Assembly (NCBI GenBank): GCA_014874485.1
Contig: JADBJK010000023.1
Coordinates: 1-47,641 of the forward strand
Source: Chloroflexota bacterium
GTDB lineage: Bacteria > Chloroflexota > Anaerolineae > DTLA01
Direction: 5' to 3'
Length of the DNA stretch: 47,641 nucleotides
Below are positions 15,173-23,301 of this stretch, piece by piece; within the stretch, counting starts at the first letter, position 1, and each line of letters begins with the position of its first letter. The notes under the pieces are model-generated. The model ran no database searches. It was not told the DNA's origin and saw only the letters and a program-made list of their open reading frames with translations. Made by a program: the position numbers and the translations under genes.

Positions 15173-15203
15173 GAACCGCCTGCCAGACGGTGGCCGGCGG
15201 TTC
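15173..15203 (-). promoter_or_regulatory. infC-rpmI intergenic hairpin, possible L20 autoregulatory site
   Basis: In the transcript an 8-bp stem GAACCGCC/GGCGGUUC (15196-15203 with 15173-15180), one mismatch and a 4-bp inner stem GCCA/UGGC close a 5-nt loop. No U-tract follows. It lies 46 bp upstream of the rpmI GTG, the same place as the L20 operator in Escherichia coli. The function is inferred from location. Confidence 0.5.
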
Positions 15204-15232
15204 TGCTCGCTCGTTCGCTACACAGTGTCCGC

Positions 15233-15751
15233 CTAGGACTTCTTGGCCGGACTCAACACCATCAGGAGACTTCTACCGTCAACCTGGGGCGGCTGCTCAA
15301 CGGTAGAGACGTCCCCCAACATATCTGCCACCTTCTGGAGCACTTCCATCCCCAATTCCGGATGGCTCGCCTCGCGCCCCCGGAAGCGGACCCGGACCTT
15401 GACCTTGGCGCCGCTCTCCAAGAATCGGCGGGCGTCGCGCACCTTGTACGTTACGTCATGGTCGCCGATCTTGGGGCTCAGGCGGATTTCTTTGACATCC
15501 ACCGTCTTCTGAGCCTTGCGGGCTTCGCGCTCCTTCTTGGTGCGTTCGTAGAAGAACTTGCCGGCGTTCAGGATGCGGCACACCGGCGGATCGGCGTTCG
15601 GCGCCACTTCCACCAGGTCCAAATCCCGGTCGTAGGCCATCTGCAGGGCGTCGCGCAGGGACATGATGCCGACCTGCTCGCCGTTTTCGTCTATGACGCG
15701 CACCTGGCGGGCCTGGATCTCTTCGTTGACGCGTTGGGTCCTGCTGCTTAT
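15233..15751 (-). CDS. infC: Translation initiation factor IF-3, probable AUA start
   Basis: A 172-residue IF-3. The family N-terminus RVNEEIQARQVRVIDENGEQVGIM is read in frame well upstream of the first standard start (GTG 15703, which would cut off RVNEEIQARQ). Going upstream the frame holds no ATG, GTG or TTG, but ATA at 15749-15751 lies 6 bp after TAAGGAG (15758-15764). I therefore set the start at ATA. IF-3 genes use AUU, AUC or similar rare starts elsewhere, which lets IF-3 repress its own synthesis because it rejects non-canonical initiation codons. The C-terminal domain (KEIRLSPKIGDHDVTYKV; KVRVRFRGRE) is complete. It heads infC-rpmI-rplT. Confidence 0.93.
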   Translation of the reverse strand: MSSRTQRVNEEIQARQVRVIDENGEQVGIMSLRDALQMAYDRDLDLVEVAPNADPPVCRILNAGKFFYERTKKEREARKAQKTVDVKEIRLSPKIGDHDVTYKVRDARRFLESGAKVKVRVRFRGREASHPELGMEVLQKVADMLGDVSTVEQPPQVDGRSLLMVLSPAKKS

Positions 15752-15826
15752 GTTGTGCTCCTTACTGTCGCAATAAGATGAAGGTGTGAACCCCTGCTCT
15801 TGCAGGCAAGCCTTTACAACTTTGCG

Positions 15827-15855
15827 AGTATAACATGACTCGCAAAACCCGTCAA
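15827..15855 (-). promoter_or_regulatory. Sigma-70-type promoter of infC-rpmI-rplT
   Basis: -35 TTGACG (15850-15855), a 17-bp spacer and -10 TATACT (15827-15832). Transcription would start near 15820, giving a 5' leader of about 70 nt. The leader contains a small CCTGC-AAGA-GCAGG hairpin. Confidence 0.8.
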
Positions 15856-15935
15856 ATCAACGCCGATGGGCACTGGGTTTCGCCGCTTATTGGCGATTCG
15901 GGGCATGGGGCTGCTGCGAAGGCCGCGAATGTTCA

Positions 15936-16165
15936 ATCCACGAATCGCACGAATCTACACGAATGCACAAAGGTGCCATTCGGGTTCGTTCGCGCGGGTT
16001 GGCGGTTTCTCCACATTGTCATGCTGAGCGAAGGCGAAGCATCTCGCACCCCGGGGATTGCTTCGGGGCTGCGCCCCTCGCAATGACAACCTCTGCCTTT
16101 CATTGCAAGCGAAGCGAAGCAATCTCGGTTGGCGAGATATTCGCGGCTGCGCCGCTCGGGATGAC
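15936..16165. repeat. CACGAAT triplet and two REP-like units
   Basis: A CACGAAT triplet at 15936-15966 is followed by REP-like units at 16017-16088 (A-like) and 16098-16165 (B-like). They fill the region between the divergent infC and response-regulator genes. I see no gene here. Confidence 0.75.
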
Positions 16166-16335
16166 CACGGCAACCAACAGTCCTGGACCGACTCGGCGTT
16201 TGACCTGCGCCCGCTCCTGCGGCTATACTCTGGCCGAAGGGTGCGGTGCGGCGGGCAGGGCAGACCCCTCCGCCCTGGGCGAAGCGAAGGATTCCGCCGC
16301 CGTGCCCACATTCGCAGTCGGGGAGAGGACAGACC

Positions 16336-17016
16336 ATGACCAAGAAAATCCTGGTGGTGGACGACGAGCGCGAAATCGTGAAAGTCGTCCGCGCCTACCT
16401 GCAGGATGCGGGCTTCTCCGTGGTAACGGCTGCCGACGGCCAGGAGGCGCTGACTGTATTCCGCCACGAGAAGCCCGCGCTGGTCATCCTGGACTGGATG
16501 CTGCCCAAGATGAGCGGGATAGACGTGTGCCGCGCCCTGCGCAAGGAGTCCGACGTGCCCATCATCATGCTGACGGCCCGCGTGGAAGAGACCGACAAAC
16601 TCATCGGGCTGGAACTGGGGGCCGACGATTACGTTACCAAGCCGTTCAGCCCGCGCGAGTTGGTGGCGCGCGTGCGGGCCGTGCTGCGGCGCGCCGAGGG
16701 CGGCGAGGCCCCGCCCGAAATCGTGGAGGCGGGCGACGTGCGCCTGGACATGGCCAGCCGCACGGTGGAGGTTCGGGGCAAACGGGTGGACCTGACCCCC
16801 ACCGAGTTTGACCTGCTGGCCGTCCTGGCCCAGAACCCTGGGCGCGTCTTCACCCGCATGCAACTGCTGGACAAGGTGCAGGGGTACGCCTACGAGGGGT
16901 ACGAGCGCACCATAGACGTGCACATCAAGAACCTGCGGCAGAAGATAGAGGAGACGCCGTCGGAGCCGCGCCACATCGTTACCGTGTACGGCGTGGGGTA
17001 TCGGTTTGAGGCGTGA
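16336..17016 (+). CDS. OmpR/PhoB-family response regulator
   Basis: A 226-residue two-component regulator. The receiver domain (1-~120) has Asp9/Asp10, phospho-acceptor Asp53 (VILDWMLP), the MLTA switch Thr and Lys in YVTKPFSP. The winged-helix DNA-binding domain (~130-225) has LTPTEFDLLAVLAQN, RTIDVHIKNLRQKI and TVYGVGYRFE. ATG 16336 follows GGGGAGAGGA; the open frame upstream is not homologous. No kinase gene is adjacent. The nearest candidate partner is the BaeS/PhoR-like kinase at 21738, on the same strand 4.7 kb downstream, with unrelated genes and repeats in between. Confidence 0.95.
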   Translation: MTKKILVVDDEREIVKVVRAYLQDAGFSVVTAADGQEALTVFRHEKPALVILDWMLPKMSGIDVCRALRKESDVPIIMLTARVEETDKLIGLELGADDYVTKPFSPRELVARVRAVLRRAEGGEAPPEIVEAGDVRLDMASRTVEVRGKRVDLTPTEFDLLAVLAQNPGRVFTRMQLLDKVQGYAYEGYERTIDVHIKNLRQKIEETPSEPRHIVTVYGVGYRFEA

Positions 17017-17089
17017 GCGGGACGGAGACCTCGCACCGCAGAGACGCGGAGAACGGGGGGAGAGGACATCGCCATCGCAGAGGGCAAGT

Positions 17090-17830
17090 ATGATCCCGTA
17101 CATCCATGTTTACGCGGACGAGAGTCGGCTGAAAGGAGAACGATACATGCTGATCGGCGGGCTATGGATTCCCGCACTCGCCGAACCTGCCTTGCGACAA
17201 GATATCGCCCAACTGTGAACCAGCCATCGCCTGATAGCCGAACTCAAGTGGACAAAGGTCTCCCGCGCCAAGCTCTCGGCGTATGAAGACCTGGTGGACC
17301 TGTTCGTGAAACACTGCGAGGCCGCCTTTCATTGTATCGTCATTGACGTTACCCTTCTGGATTACAAGACCTTCTCGCGAGGGGACGATGAACTGGGGTT
17401 CTACAAGTTCTACTTCCAACTCATCAGCCGCAAACTGGCTCAGGGCTATCGGTATCTGGTCTTCACTGACGCCCGGCGAAACCGGCGTGCCTACAGACTG
17501 GACGTTCTCAAGATGTGCACGAACCGATGGTGGGCCAAAGAACAAGGCAGTCCGGGCACAGCACCGGTGCGGGCCGTTGAGGCTCGCAACTCCAAAGACG
17601 AAAATCTGATCCAGATGGCAGACGTCCTTCTGGGCGCAGTGGGTTACGCTTGGAACGGACATGCGGAGAGCCGCGCAAAATTGGACTTGATCAGGCACAT
17701 TGAGCAACGCTTGGGCGGAATCTCCCTGAGTAGGGGGACTCCGCGAAGTGCACCCAAGTTCAACATCTGGCACTGGCGGCCGTCAGCCGCTTCACTCGCC
17801 AGACAGCAGAAAAAGCGCCCTGGCTCCTAA
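17090..17830 (+). pseudogene. DUF3800 protein gene interrupted by an in-frame TGA
   Basis: The frame from ATG 17090 encodes YIHVYADESR, the acidic N-terminal motif of DUF3800 (a predicted RNase-H-like family often found with defence or mobile genes). It meets TGA at 17216-17218 after 42 codons. The same frame then continues uninterrupted to TAA 17830 with further family features (HRLIAELKW, YLVFTDARRNRR, IQMADVLLGAV). Without the stop the product would be 246 residues, a usual length. A single CGA-to-TGA change would explain the break. Alternatives are a sequencing error or translation restarting at ATG 17294. The genuine function of the family is unclear. Confidence 0.75.
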
Positions 17831-17908
17831 CTTTGCCCTGAGGGCAACTCACCGTACACTGGGTACGGGTTTCGGTAACCAGTGGCGCCTTTCTATAAAC
17901 AATTATAC

Positions 17909-17925
17909 GGCAGAAATGCCTTTTT
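17909..17925 (+). terminator. Small hairpin with T-run after the DUF3800 gene
   Basis: GGCA-GAAA-TGCC followed by TTTTT in an unusually AT-rich stretch (17880-17950). The stem is short, so it is a weak terminator candidate. The rest of 17831-18025 holds no gene. Confidence 0.4.
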
Positions 17926-18025
17926 GTCAATAGCCATTTCCACAATTCCAGGACACGCACTAGGCTAGGAGGTGCGCTGCCGATCCGAAGTAGAACACCA
18001 ATGCCGCGACAGGCAGGGAGGCACG

Positions 18026-19402
18026 ATGGATCTCGTCATCAAGAACGGCACACTCATCACCCCCGACGGGCCGTTCAAGGCCGACGTCGGGATAGAAGGC
18101 GAGCGCATCGCCGCCATCGGCGAGGGGCTGACGGCCCCAAACGTGCTGGACGCCGCGGGCAAGTACGTGCTCCCTGGCGCCATTGACGTGCACGTGCACA
18201 TGCAGATGCCCGTGGGCGACGTGGTCTCCAGCGACGACTTCTACACGGGCACCGTTGCGGCGGCCTGCGGCGGCACCACGACCATCGTTGACTTCGTGGA
18301 GCCGAAGGGCCTGCAATCGCTGATGGACGCGCTGCATCAGCGCCGCGCCGAGGCCGATGGCCGCGTCGCCGTGGACTACGGCCTGCACATGACGCTGAAC
18401 TCCGACGACCCCCTGCGGCTGGCGGAGATTCCCGCCGTCATGGAAGCCGGCTGCACGACGTTCAAGTTGTACATGGCCTACGAGGGCCTGCGCCTGAGCG
18501 ACGGGGCCATGCTCCGCGCCCTGGCCGCGCTCCAGAAACACCGCGGCCTGCCCATCGTCCACGCCGAGAACCACGACGCCATCCAGTACCTGACGGAGAA
18601 GTTCCTGCGCGAGGGCAAGACGGCCCCGCGCTACCATCCCTTGACCCGCCCCGACTTCATGGAAGGCGAGGCGACGGCGCGGGCGCTGGCGCTGGCGCGG
18701 GTTGTGGGCCTGCCCATGTACATCGTGCACGTCTCCTGCGCCGAGGCGCTGGGGGCCGTGCGCACGGCGCGGGCGAAGGGCCAGCCCGCCTATGGCGAAA
18801 CGTGCCCGCAGTACCTGCTGCTGACGCGCAAGGAGTACGAGCGGCCCGGGTTCGAGGGGGCCAAGTTCGTCATGTCGCCGCCGCTGCGCGAGGAGGCGGA
18901 CGCCGCCAGACTGTGGGACGCGCTGGCTTCCGGCGACTTGCAGGTGGTAGCCACAGACCATTGCCCGTTCTTCTACGAGGGGCAGAAGGACAAGGGCCGC
19001 GCTGCGTTCAACAAGATTCCCGGCGGCGCGCCCGGCGTGGAGACCCGCCTGCCGCTCCTGTACACGTTCGGCGTGCGCGCCGAGCGGCTGTCGCTAGGGC
19101 AGTGGGTGCGGGTGTGCTGCGAGGAGCCGGCGCGGCTGTTCGGCCTGGCCCCCCGCAAGGGCCGCATCGCCGAGGGCGCCGACGCCGACCTGGTCATCTT
19201 CAACCCCAAGCGGCACGTCGTGCTGCATTCCCAAATCCTGCACCAGAACGTGGACTACACGCCCTACGAGGGGCTGGAACTCGTCGGCTATCCGGAGACC
19301 ACGCTGTTGCGGGGGCAGGTCATCGTCCGCGACGGTGAGTTCGTCGGCCACGCGGGGCAGGGCCGGTTCATCCGGCGGCACGTGTCGGGCGCGTGGGGTT
19401 AG
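18026..19402 (+). CDS. hydA: Dihydropyrimidinase / D-hydantoinase family cyclic amidohydrolase
   Basis: A 458-residue amidohydrolase that opens cyclic imides: dihydrouracil or dihydrothymine in pyrimidine breakdown, or hydantoins. The binuclear metal site is complete: His56 and His58 (DVHVHMQ), carboxylated Lys147 (TFKLYMAYEG), His179 (VHAEN), His235 (IVHVSC) and Asp311 (ATDHCPF). The YMAYEG and ETCPQYL segments support the dihydropyrimidinase/hydantoinase branch over dihydroorotase, and allantoinase is less likely. ATG 18026 is chosen for GGGAGG upstream; the frame is open 18 codons earlier. It stands alone, with repeats before the MFS gene, so an uptake link with that permease is only a possibility. 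Confidence 0.93.
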   Translation: MDLVIKNGTLITPDGPFKADVGIEGERIAAIGEGLTAPNVLDAAGKYVLPGAIDVHVHMQMPVGDVVSSDDFYTGTVAAACGGTTTIVDFVEPKGLQSLMDALHQRRAEADGRVAVDYGLHMTLNSDDPLRLAEIPAVMEAGCTTFKLYMAYEGLRLSDGAMLRALAALQKHRGLPIVHAENHDAIQYLTEKFLREGKTAPRYHPLTRPDFMEGEATARALALARVVGLPMYIVHVSCAEALGAVRTARAKGQPAYGETCPQYLLLTRKEYERPGFEGAKFVMSPPLREEADAARLWDALASGDLQVVATDHCPFFYEGQKDKGRAAFNKIPGGAPGVETRLPLLYTFGVRAERLSLGQWVRVCCEEPARLFGLAPRKGRIAEGADADLVIFNPKRHVVLHSQILHQNVDYTPYEGLELVGYPETTLLRGQVIVRDGEFVGHAGQGRFIRRHVSGAWG

Positions 19403-19415
19403 CCGTTCCCCGCCC

Positions 19416-19561
19416 TGTCATTCTCGTGGCGGCGAGGTCGCGAAGACCCTCGCCAGCCGAGATGCTTCGCTCGCAATGACAGATGGGGTGTCATTGCGAG
19501 GGGCGAAGCCCCGAAGCAATCCCCGGAGCGCGAGAGCGCTTCGCTTCGCTCGCAATGACAT
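19416..19561. repeat. Two REP-like units between hydA and the MFS gene
   Basis: Units of the TGTCATTGCGAG family, one degenerate (TGTCATTCTCGTGGCGG) and one with GAGGGGCGAAGCCCCGAAGC. They fill most of the gap and end just before the MFS promoter. Confidence 0.75.
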
Positions 19562-19590
19562 GGAGAAACCGCAGCGCGTCCTGTGAACGT

Positions 19591-19619
19591 TTGGAGTCTT
19601 GCAGGTGCAGGCGTATAAT
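19591..19619 (+). promoter_or_regulatory. Promoter of the MFS transporter gene
   Basis: -35 TTGGAG (19591-19596), a 17-bp spacer and -10 TATAAT (19614-19619), 18 bp before the ATG at 19637. Confidence 0.7.
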
Positions 19620-19636
19620 CGCCGCGGAGAACGGAC

Positions 19637-20968
19637 ATGGCCCAAAACGAGCACGAGACGCGCGCAATCTTGCCTCCAAACTATCGCTGGAACATGGCGG
19701 CCCTGATGGGCGACTGGATCAGTTTCGGGCTGGCGATGACCTTCGTCAGCGTGAGCACGGTCCTGCCCACGCTGGTGGACCGCCTGTCGGGATCGCCTGT
19801 CGCCGTGGGCATGGTGAGCACACTGGCATCGGGCGGTTGGCTGCTGCCCCAGTTGTTCGCCGCGGGCCGCATTAGCCGCCTGCCGTGCAAGAAGCCGGCG
19901 ATCATTATCCCGTCGCTCATCGGGCGGCCCATGTTCATCCTGGGCGCGCTGGCGCTGTTCTGGCTCGCCGAATCGCGGCCCTCCCTGGTGGCGGCCATCG
20001 TGCTGGCCGGCTTCGGCATCTTCAACATGTGCGACGGCATCGCCAGCGTGGCGTGGTTTGACCTGTTCAGCAAGGCCATTCCCCCGTGGCGGCGCGGGCG
20101 GTTTATCGGCACGACGCAGGTGGTCAGCGCCGTGCTGACGACGGGCGTGGGCGGGCTCATCGGGTACATCCTGGGCGACCGAAGTCCGCTGGCCTACCCC
20201 GCCAACTACGCGGCACTGTTCGTCGCGGCGGCGGGATTCCTGGCCCTGTCGCTCCTGTTCATCGCCAACATCCGCGAAACGCCGTGCCAGGTTGACGACG
20301 CCGCGCTTACCTTGCGCGACTACGCCCGCGAACTGGGGAGCATCTGGCGGGGCGACGCGAACTTCCGCACCATCTCGGCCATACGCCTGCTGCTGGGGCT
20401 GACCTCGCTCTCGTCGCCTTTCTACGCGGTGTACGCCATCAATCAGAAAGGCGTGCCCACCGCCACGATCGGCATCTTCCTGTCGGCGCAGATCGTGGGC
20501 GGGTTCCTGTACTCCATCCTGGGCGGGTATCTGCTGGAGCGGTTCGGTGGGCGGCTGACGACCCGCGTAGAGGCGTTCATCGCGGTGGTCGCGCCGACCC
20601 TGGCCGCGGTTGCGGGCGTGTTCATGCCCGGCAACTCGTCGTGGTTCATCGGGGCGTACCTGTTGCTGTTCGCTTCGTTGGGCGCGCTCAACAGTTCGTT
20701 CATGCTGGGGCACATGAACTACCTGCTGGAGATCGCGCCGGAGAGCAAGCGGCCCATCTACGTTGGGCTGAGCAACACGCTCACCGGCATTATCATCGTA
20801 TTCCCGCTGCTGGGCGGCACGCTGGCGAGCGCGGTGTCGTACGAGCCGCTGTTCGCGCTCACGGCGCTGGGGCTTCTGCCCGCCCTGGGCCTGACCGCTC
20901 GGCTGGTGGAGCCGCGCGCATTGGCGAAGAAGGTTCCATCCACGAATAACACGAACGCTCACGAATAG
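19637..20968 (+). CDS. Major facilitator superfamily (MFS) transporter
   Basis: A 443-residue membrane protein with about 12 hydrophobic segments in two halves separated by a polar loop (~215-240, RETPCQVDDAALTLRDYARE). After the first pair of helices the loop RISRLPCKKP is positioned like the MFS motif between TM2 and TM3. ATG 19637 follows GGAGAACGG, with a promoter directly upstream. The substrate cannot be deduced. The final residues KKVPSTNNTNAHE are encoded by a CACGAAT triplet repeat (20938-20966), so the gene appears to end inside a dispersed repeat and this tail is probably not ancestral. Confidence 0.88.
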   Translation: MAQNEHETRAILPPNYRWNMAALMGDWISFGLAMTFVSVSTVLPTLVDRLSGSPVAVGMVSTLASGGWLLPQLFAAGRISRLPCKKPAIIIPSLIGRPMFILGALALFWLAESRPSLVAAIVLAGFGIFNMCDGIASVAWFDLFSKAIPPWRRGRFIGTTQVVSAVLTTGVGGLIGYILGDRSPLAYPANYAALFVAAAGFLALSLLFIANIRETPCQVDDAALTLRDYARELGSIWRGDANFRTISAIRLLLGLTSLSSPFYAVYAINQKGVPTATIGIFLSAQIVGGFLYSILGGYLLERFGGRLTTRVEAFIAVVAPTLAAVAGVFMPGNSSWFIGAYLLLFASLGALNSSFMLGHMNYLLEIAPESKRPIYVGLSNTLTGIIIVFPLLGGTLASAVSYEPLFALTALGLLPALGLTARLVEPRALAKKVPSTNNTNAHE

Positions 20969-21072
20969 AGCCGCACGGGGCTATCCCTAGCACTCGGCCA
21001 CAGAGAAAAGCCCCCGTCGTCATTGCGAGCGGAGCGAAGCAAATCCACGAATCGCACGAATCTACACGAATG
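20938..21072. repeat. CACGAAT triplet repeats at the MFS gene 3' end and downstream
   Basis: Triplets at 20938-20966 (inside the last codons of the MFS gene) and 21045-21072, with a truncated REP-like unit (21018-21044) between them. Confidence 0.7.
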
Positions 21073-21090
21073 TAACAGGCTCCCTTATAC

Positions 21091-21408
21091 TGTCATGCTG
21101 AGCGAAGCGAAGCATCTCGGTTGGCGAGATTCTTCGCGGCTGCGCGCATCAGAATGACAGTGTGGCCCTGTCATTGCGAGCGCAGCGAAGCAATCTCGCA
21201 CCTCAGGGATTGCTTCGGGCGCTGCACGCCCTCGCAATGACGACTTGGGCCTGTCATTGCGAGCGAAGCGAAGCAATCTCGCGCCCCAGGGATTGCTTCG
21301 GGCGCTGCACGCCCTCGCAATGACGACTTGGGCCTGTCATTGCGAGCGAAGCGAAGCAATCTCGCGCCCCAGGGATTGCTTCGGGCACTGCGCGCCCTCG
21401 CAATGACA
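21091..21408. repeat. Second REP-like array (one B-type and three A-type units)
   Basis: Four tandem units of about 80 bp, each bounded by TGTCAT and ATGAC sequences. A-type units here carry GGGATTGCTTCGGGCGCTGCACGCC and are nearly identical to one another, so they have expanded recently. A further fragment lies at 21418-21440. Confidence 0.85.
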
Positions 21409-21440
21409 ACCTCTGCCCGTCATTGCTTTGCTTCGCTCGG

Positions 21441-21680
21441 TGTAACAGACGGCGCGCCGCCCCTTCGCGCATTTCGTGCCCTTTCGCGCCCTTCGTGATC
21501 CAAACCCCCGCCCACGGGCCCCTCGCGCACAGCACGCACGCCCTTTCGTGCCTTTCGCGCTCCTTTCGCGCCCTTCGTGCTCCATCTGCCCCCACACGTC
21601 ACAAGACGGCGCGCCGCCCCTTCGCGCCCTTTCGTGCCCTTTCGCGCCTTTCGCGATCCAACCGCCCCCCGCACGCCCCG
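21441..21680. repeat. CCTTTCGCGCCCTTCGTG low-complexity repeats
   Basis: About ten loosely periodic copies of TTTCGCGCC/TTTCGTGCC in two blocks, each block opening with GGCGCGCCGCCCCTTCGCGC. No gene is credible here. The open frame that leads into the kinase is a by-product of this composition. Confidence 0.65.
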
Positions 21681-21692
21681 TGCCGGCGACAC

Positions 21693-21721
21693 TTGCCGGA
21701 TGCGCCTGTCGCCGATATACT
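21693..21721 (+). promoter_or_regulatory. Promoter of the sensor kinase gene
   Basis: -35 TTGCCG (21693-21698), a 17-bp spacer and -10 TATACT (21716-21721), giving a leader of only about 10 nt before ATG 21738. It supports the chosen start. Confidence 0.7.
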
Positions 21722-21737
21722 GCGGGCGGAGGGGAAT

Positions 21738-23132
21738 ATGCGAACACTCTGGCTGAAAATCGTCGGCGTGATGGCTGTCGTCCTGATCCTGGCGCTGGGC
21801 GCGGTGGGCTACGCCTACAACCGCGCGGCGACCGCCGGCCTGGGCGTGTACGTCAGCACGGGAGGGCTGCGGTGGGCGCAGGCGCTGGCCCCGCAGTTGG
21901 AGGACTACTACGCCCGCGTGGGATCGTGGGACGGCGTCGCCGCGTTCCTGGGCGCCTACGCCACACCTGGAGCGGGCAGGGGCCACGGCGCTATGGCGGG
22001 CGCGGGCGGTGGCCTGCCGCCTGGACAGCGGGTCATTGTCGCGGACGCGCAGGGCCGCGTGGTGGCCGACACGTTCGGCGAACTCATCGGGCAGACGCTG
22101 GCCGAGGATGACCTGCAACAGGGCGCGCCGTTATCGGTGAATGGCGCGCGCGTGGGCACGCTTGTGGTGGCGGCCCCCATGCTGAACCAGGGGCCCGAAG
22201 CCGAGTTCCTGGCCACCGTTCGGAACGGCATCGTCGTGGGCGGGGTGTTGGCAGGGGTTCTCGCCCTTCTGCTCGGCAGCCTGCTCGCGTTCCAGGTTAC
22301 GTCGCCGCTGCGGGCACTCACGCGGGCGGCGCGGCGCGTGGCGGGCGGCGACCTGGCCCAGCGCATCCCCGTCCGCTCGCAGGATGAGGTGGGCGAACTG
22401 ACACAGGCGTTCAACGAGATGGCGGCGGCGCTGGAGCGCAACGAACAGGCGCGCCGCAACATGATCGCCGACATCGCCCACGAGTTGCGCACGCCCCTGA
22501 CCGCCATTCGCGGCAACCTGGAGGGCATCCTGGACGGCGTGTTCCCCGCCAGTGGTGAGTCTGTCGCCCCGGTGTACGAGCAGACGCTGCTCCTGTCGCG
22601 CCTGGTGGATGACCTGCGCGACCTGGCGCTGGCGGACGCGGGGCAATTGCGCCTGGAGCGTCGGCCGCTGGACGTGGCCGGACTGCTGCAAGGCGTGGCG
22701 GCCGCCGTCCAGCCTCAGGCTGCGGCCCAGGGCATCCGCCTGGAAGTTCGCGTGACGGAGGCGTTGCCGCCTGTCCATGCCGACCCGATGCGCATGCGTC
22801 AGGTGCTGCTGAACCTGGTGGGCAACGCCCTGCGGCACACGCCCGAAGGCGGCGCGATTACGCTGTCGGCGGAGGCGGCCGAGGGCGCGATCACCGTGTC
22901 GGTGCGCGACACGGGACCGGGGATTGACCCTGCGGACCTGCCACGCATCTTTGACCGCTTCTACCGTGGGGATCCCTCGCGGGCGCGCGACAGCGGCGGG
23001 CACGGCCTGGGGCTTGCCATCGTCAAGCGCTGGGTGGAACTCCACGGCGGGCGCGTCTGGGCCGAGAATCTCCCGTCGGGCGGCGCGCAGTTCTCCTTCA
23101 CCCTGCCCGTAGCCTCTGGCGGGAGTTTGTAA
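21738..23132 (+). CDS. Sensor histidine kinase (BaeS/PhoR-like)
   Basis: A 464-residue membrane kinase. TM1 is at ~7-27, an extracytoplasmic sensor at ~28-160 (with a Gly/Ala-rich stretch at 78-93), TM2 at ~164-186 and HAMP at ~186-238 (SPLRALTRAARRVAGGDL). The HisKA phospho-acceptor is His248 (IAHELRTPL). The HATPase_c domain has N-box Asn363 (LVGNALRHTP), DTGPGID (Asp391) and GGHGLGLAIVKRWVE, so ATP binding and autophosphorylation look intact. ATG 21738 is fixed by GGCGGAGGGG and the promoter. No regulator gene flanks it. The OmpR-type regulator at 16336 on the same strand may be its partner. Confidence 0.95.
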   Translation: MRTLWLKIVGVMAVVLILALGAVGYAYNRAATAGLGVYVSTGGLRWAQALAPQLEDYYARVGSWDGVAAFLGAYATPGAGRGHGAMAGAGGGLPPGQRVIVADAQGRVVADTFGELIGQTLAEDDLQQGAPLSVNGARVGTLVVAAPMLNQGPEAEFLATVRNGIVVGGVLAGVLALLLGSLLAFQVTSPLRALTRAARRVAGGDLAQRIPVRSQDEVGELTQAFNEMAAALERNEQARRNMIADIAHELRTPLTAIRGNLEGILDGVFPASGESVAPVYEQTLLLSRLVDDLRDLALADAGQLRLERRPLDVAGLLQGVAAAVQPQAAAQGIRLEVRVTEALPPVHADPMRMRQVLLNLVGNALRHTPEGGAITLSAEAAEGAITVSVRDTGPGIDPADLPRIFDRFYRGDPSRARDSGGHGLGLAIVKRWVELHGGRVWAENLPSGGAQFSFTLPVASGGSL

Positions 23133-23223
23133 GACTAGCGTCAAAAGTTTTTCGCTACCTCGCCATTTCGTGGCCCTTGACGGGCGTGGCACCCCCAAAT
23201 AGCCGACGTCTTCGTTCTGTTTC

Positions 23224-23252
23224 TTGACAAACGAAGTTCCCTGTGGTATAAT
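23224..23252 (+). promoter_or_regulatory. Consensus sigma-70 promoter of the ROK regulator gene
   Basis: -35 TTGACA (23224-23229), a 17-bp spacer and an extended -10 TGGTATAAT (TATAAT at 23247-23252). This is a full match to consensus and the strongest promoter in the window. The start of transcription would be near 23259. Confidence 0.88.
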
Positions 23253-23301
23253 GATTGCAACTGACTGTATTCTTCGTGTAATGCCCATGGGCGGGTGCAG
23301 C

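Noticed and set aside
21423-21737. N-terminal extension of the sensor kinase
   Set aside because: It is coded by low-complexity TTTCGCGCC repeats upstream of a good promoter and ribosome site.
23224-23301. ROK gene start at the beginning of the open frame
   Set aside because: TTGACA there is the -35 of a consensus promoter and transcription begins about 35 bp later.
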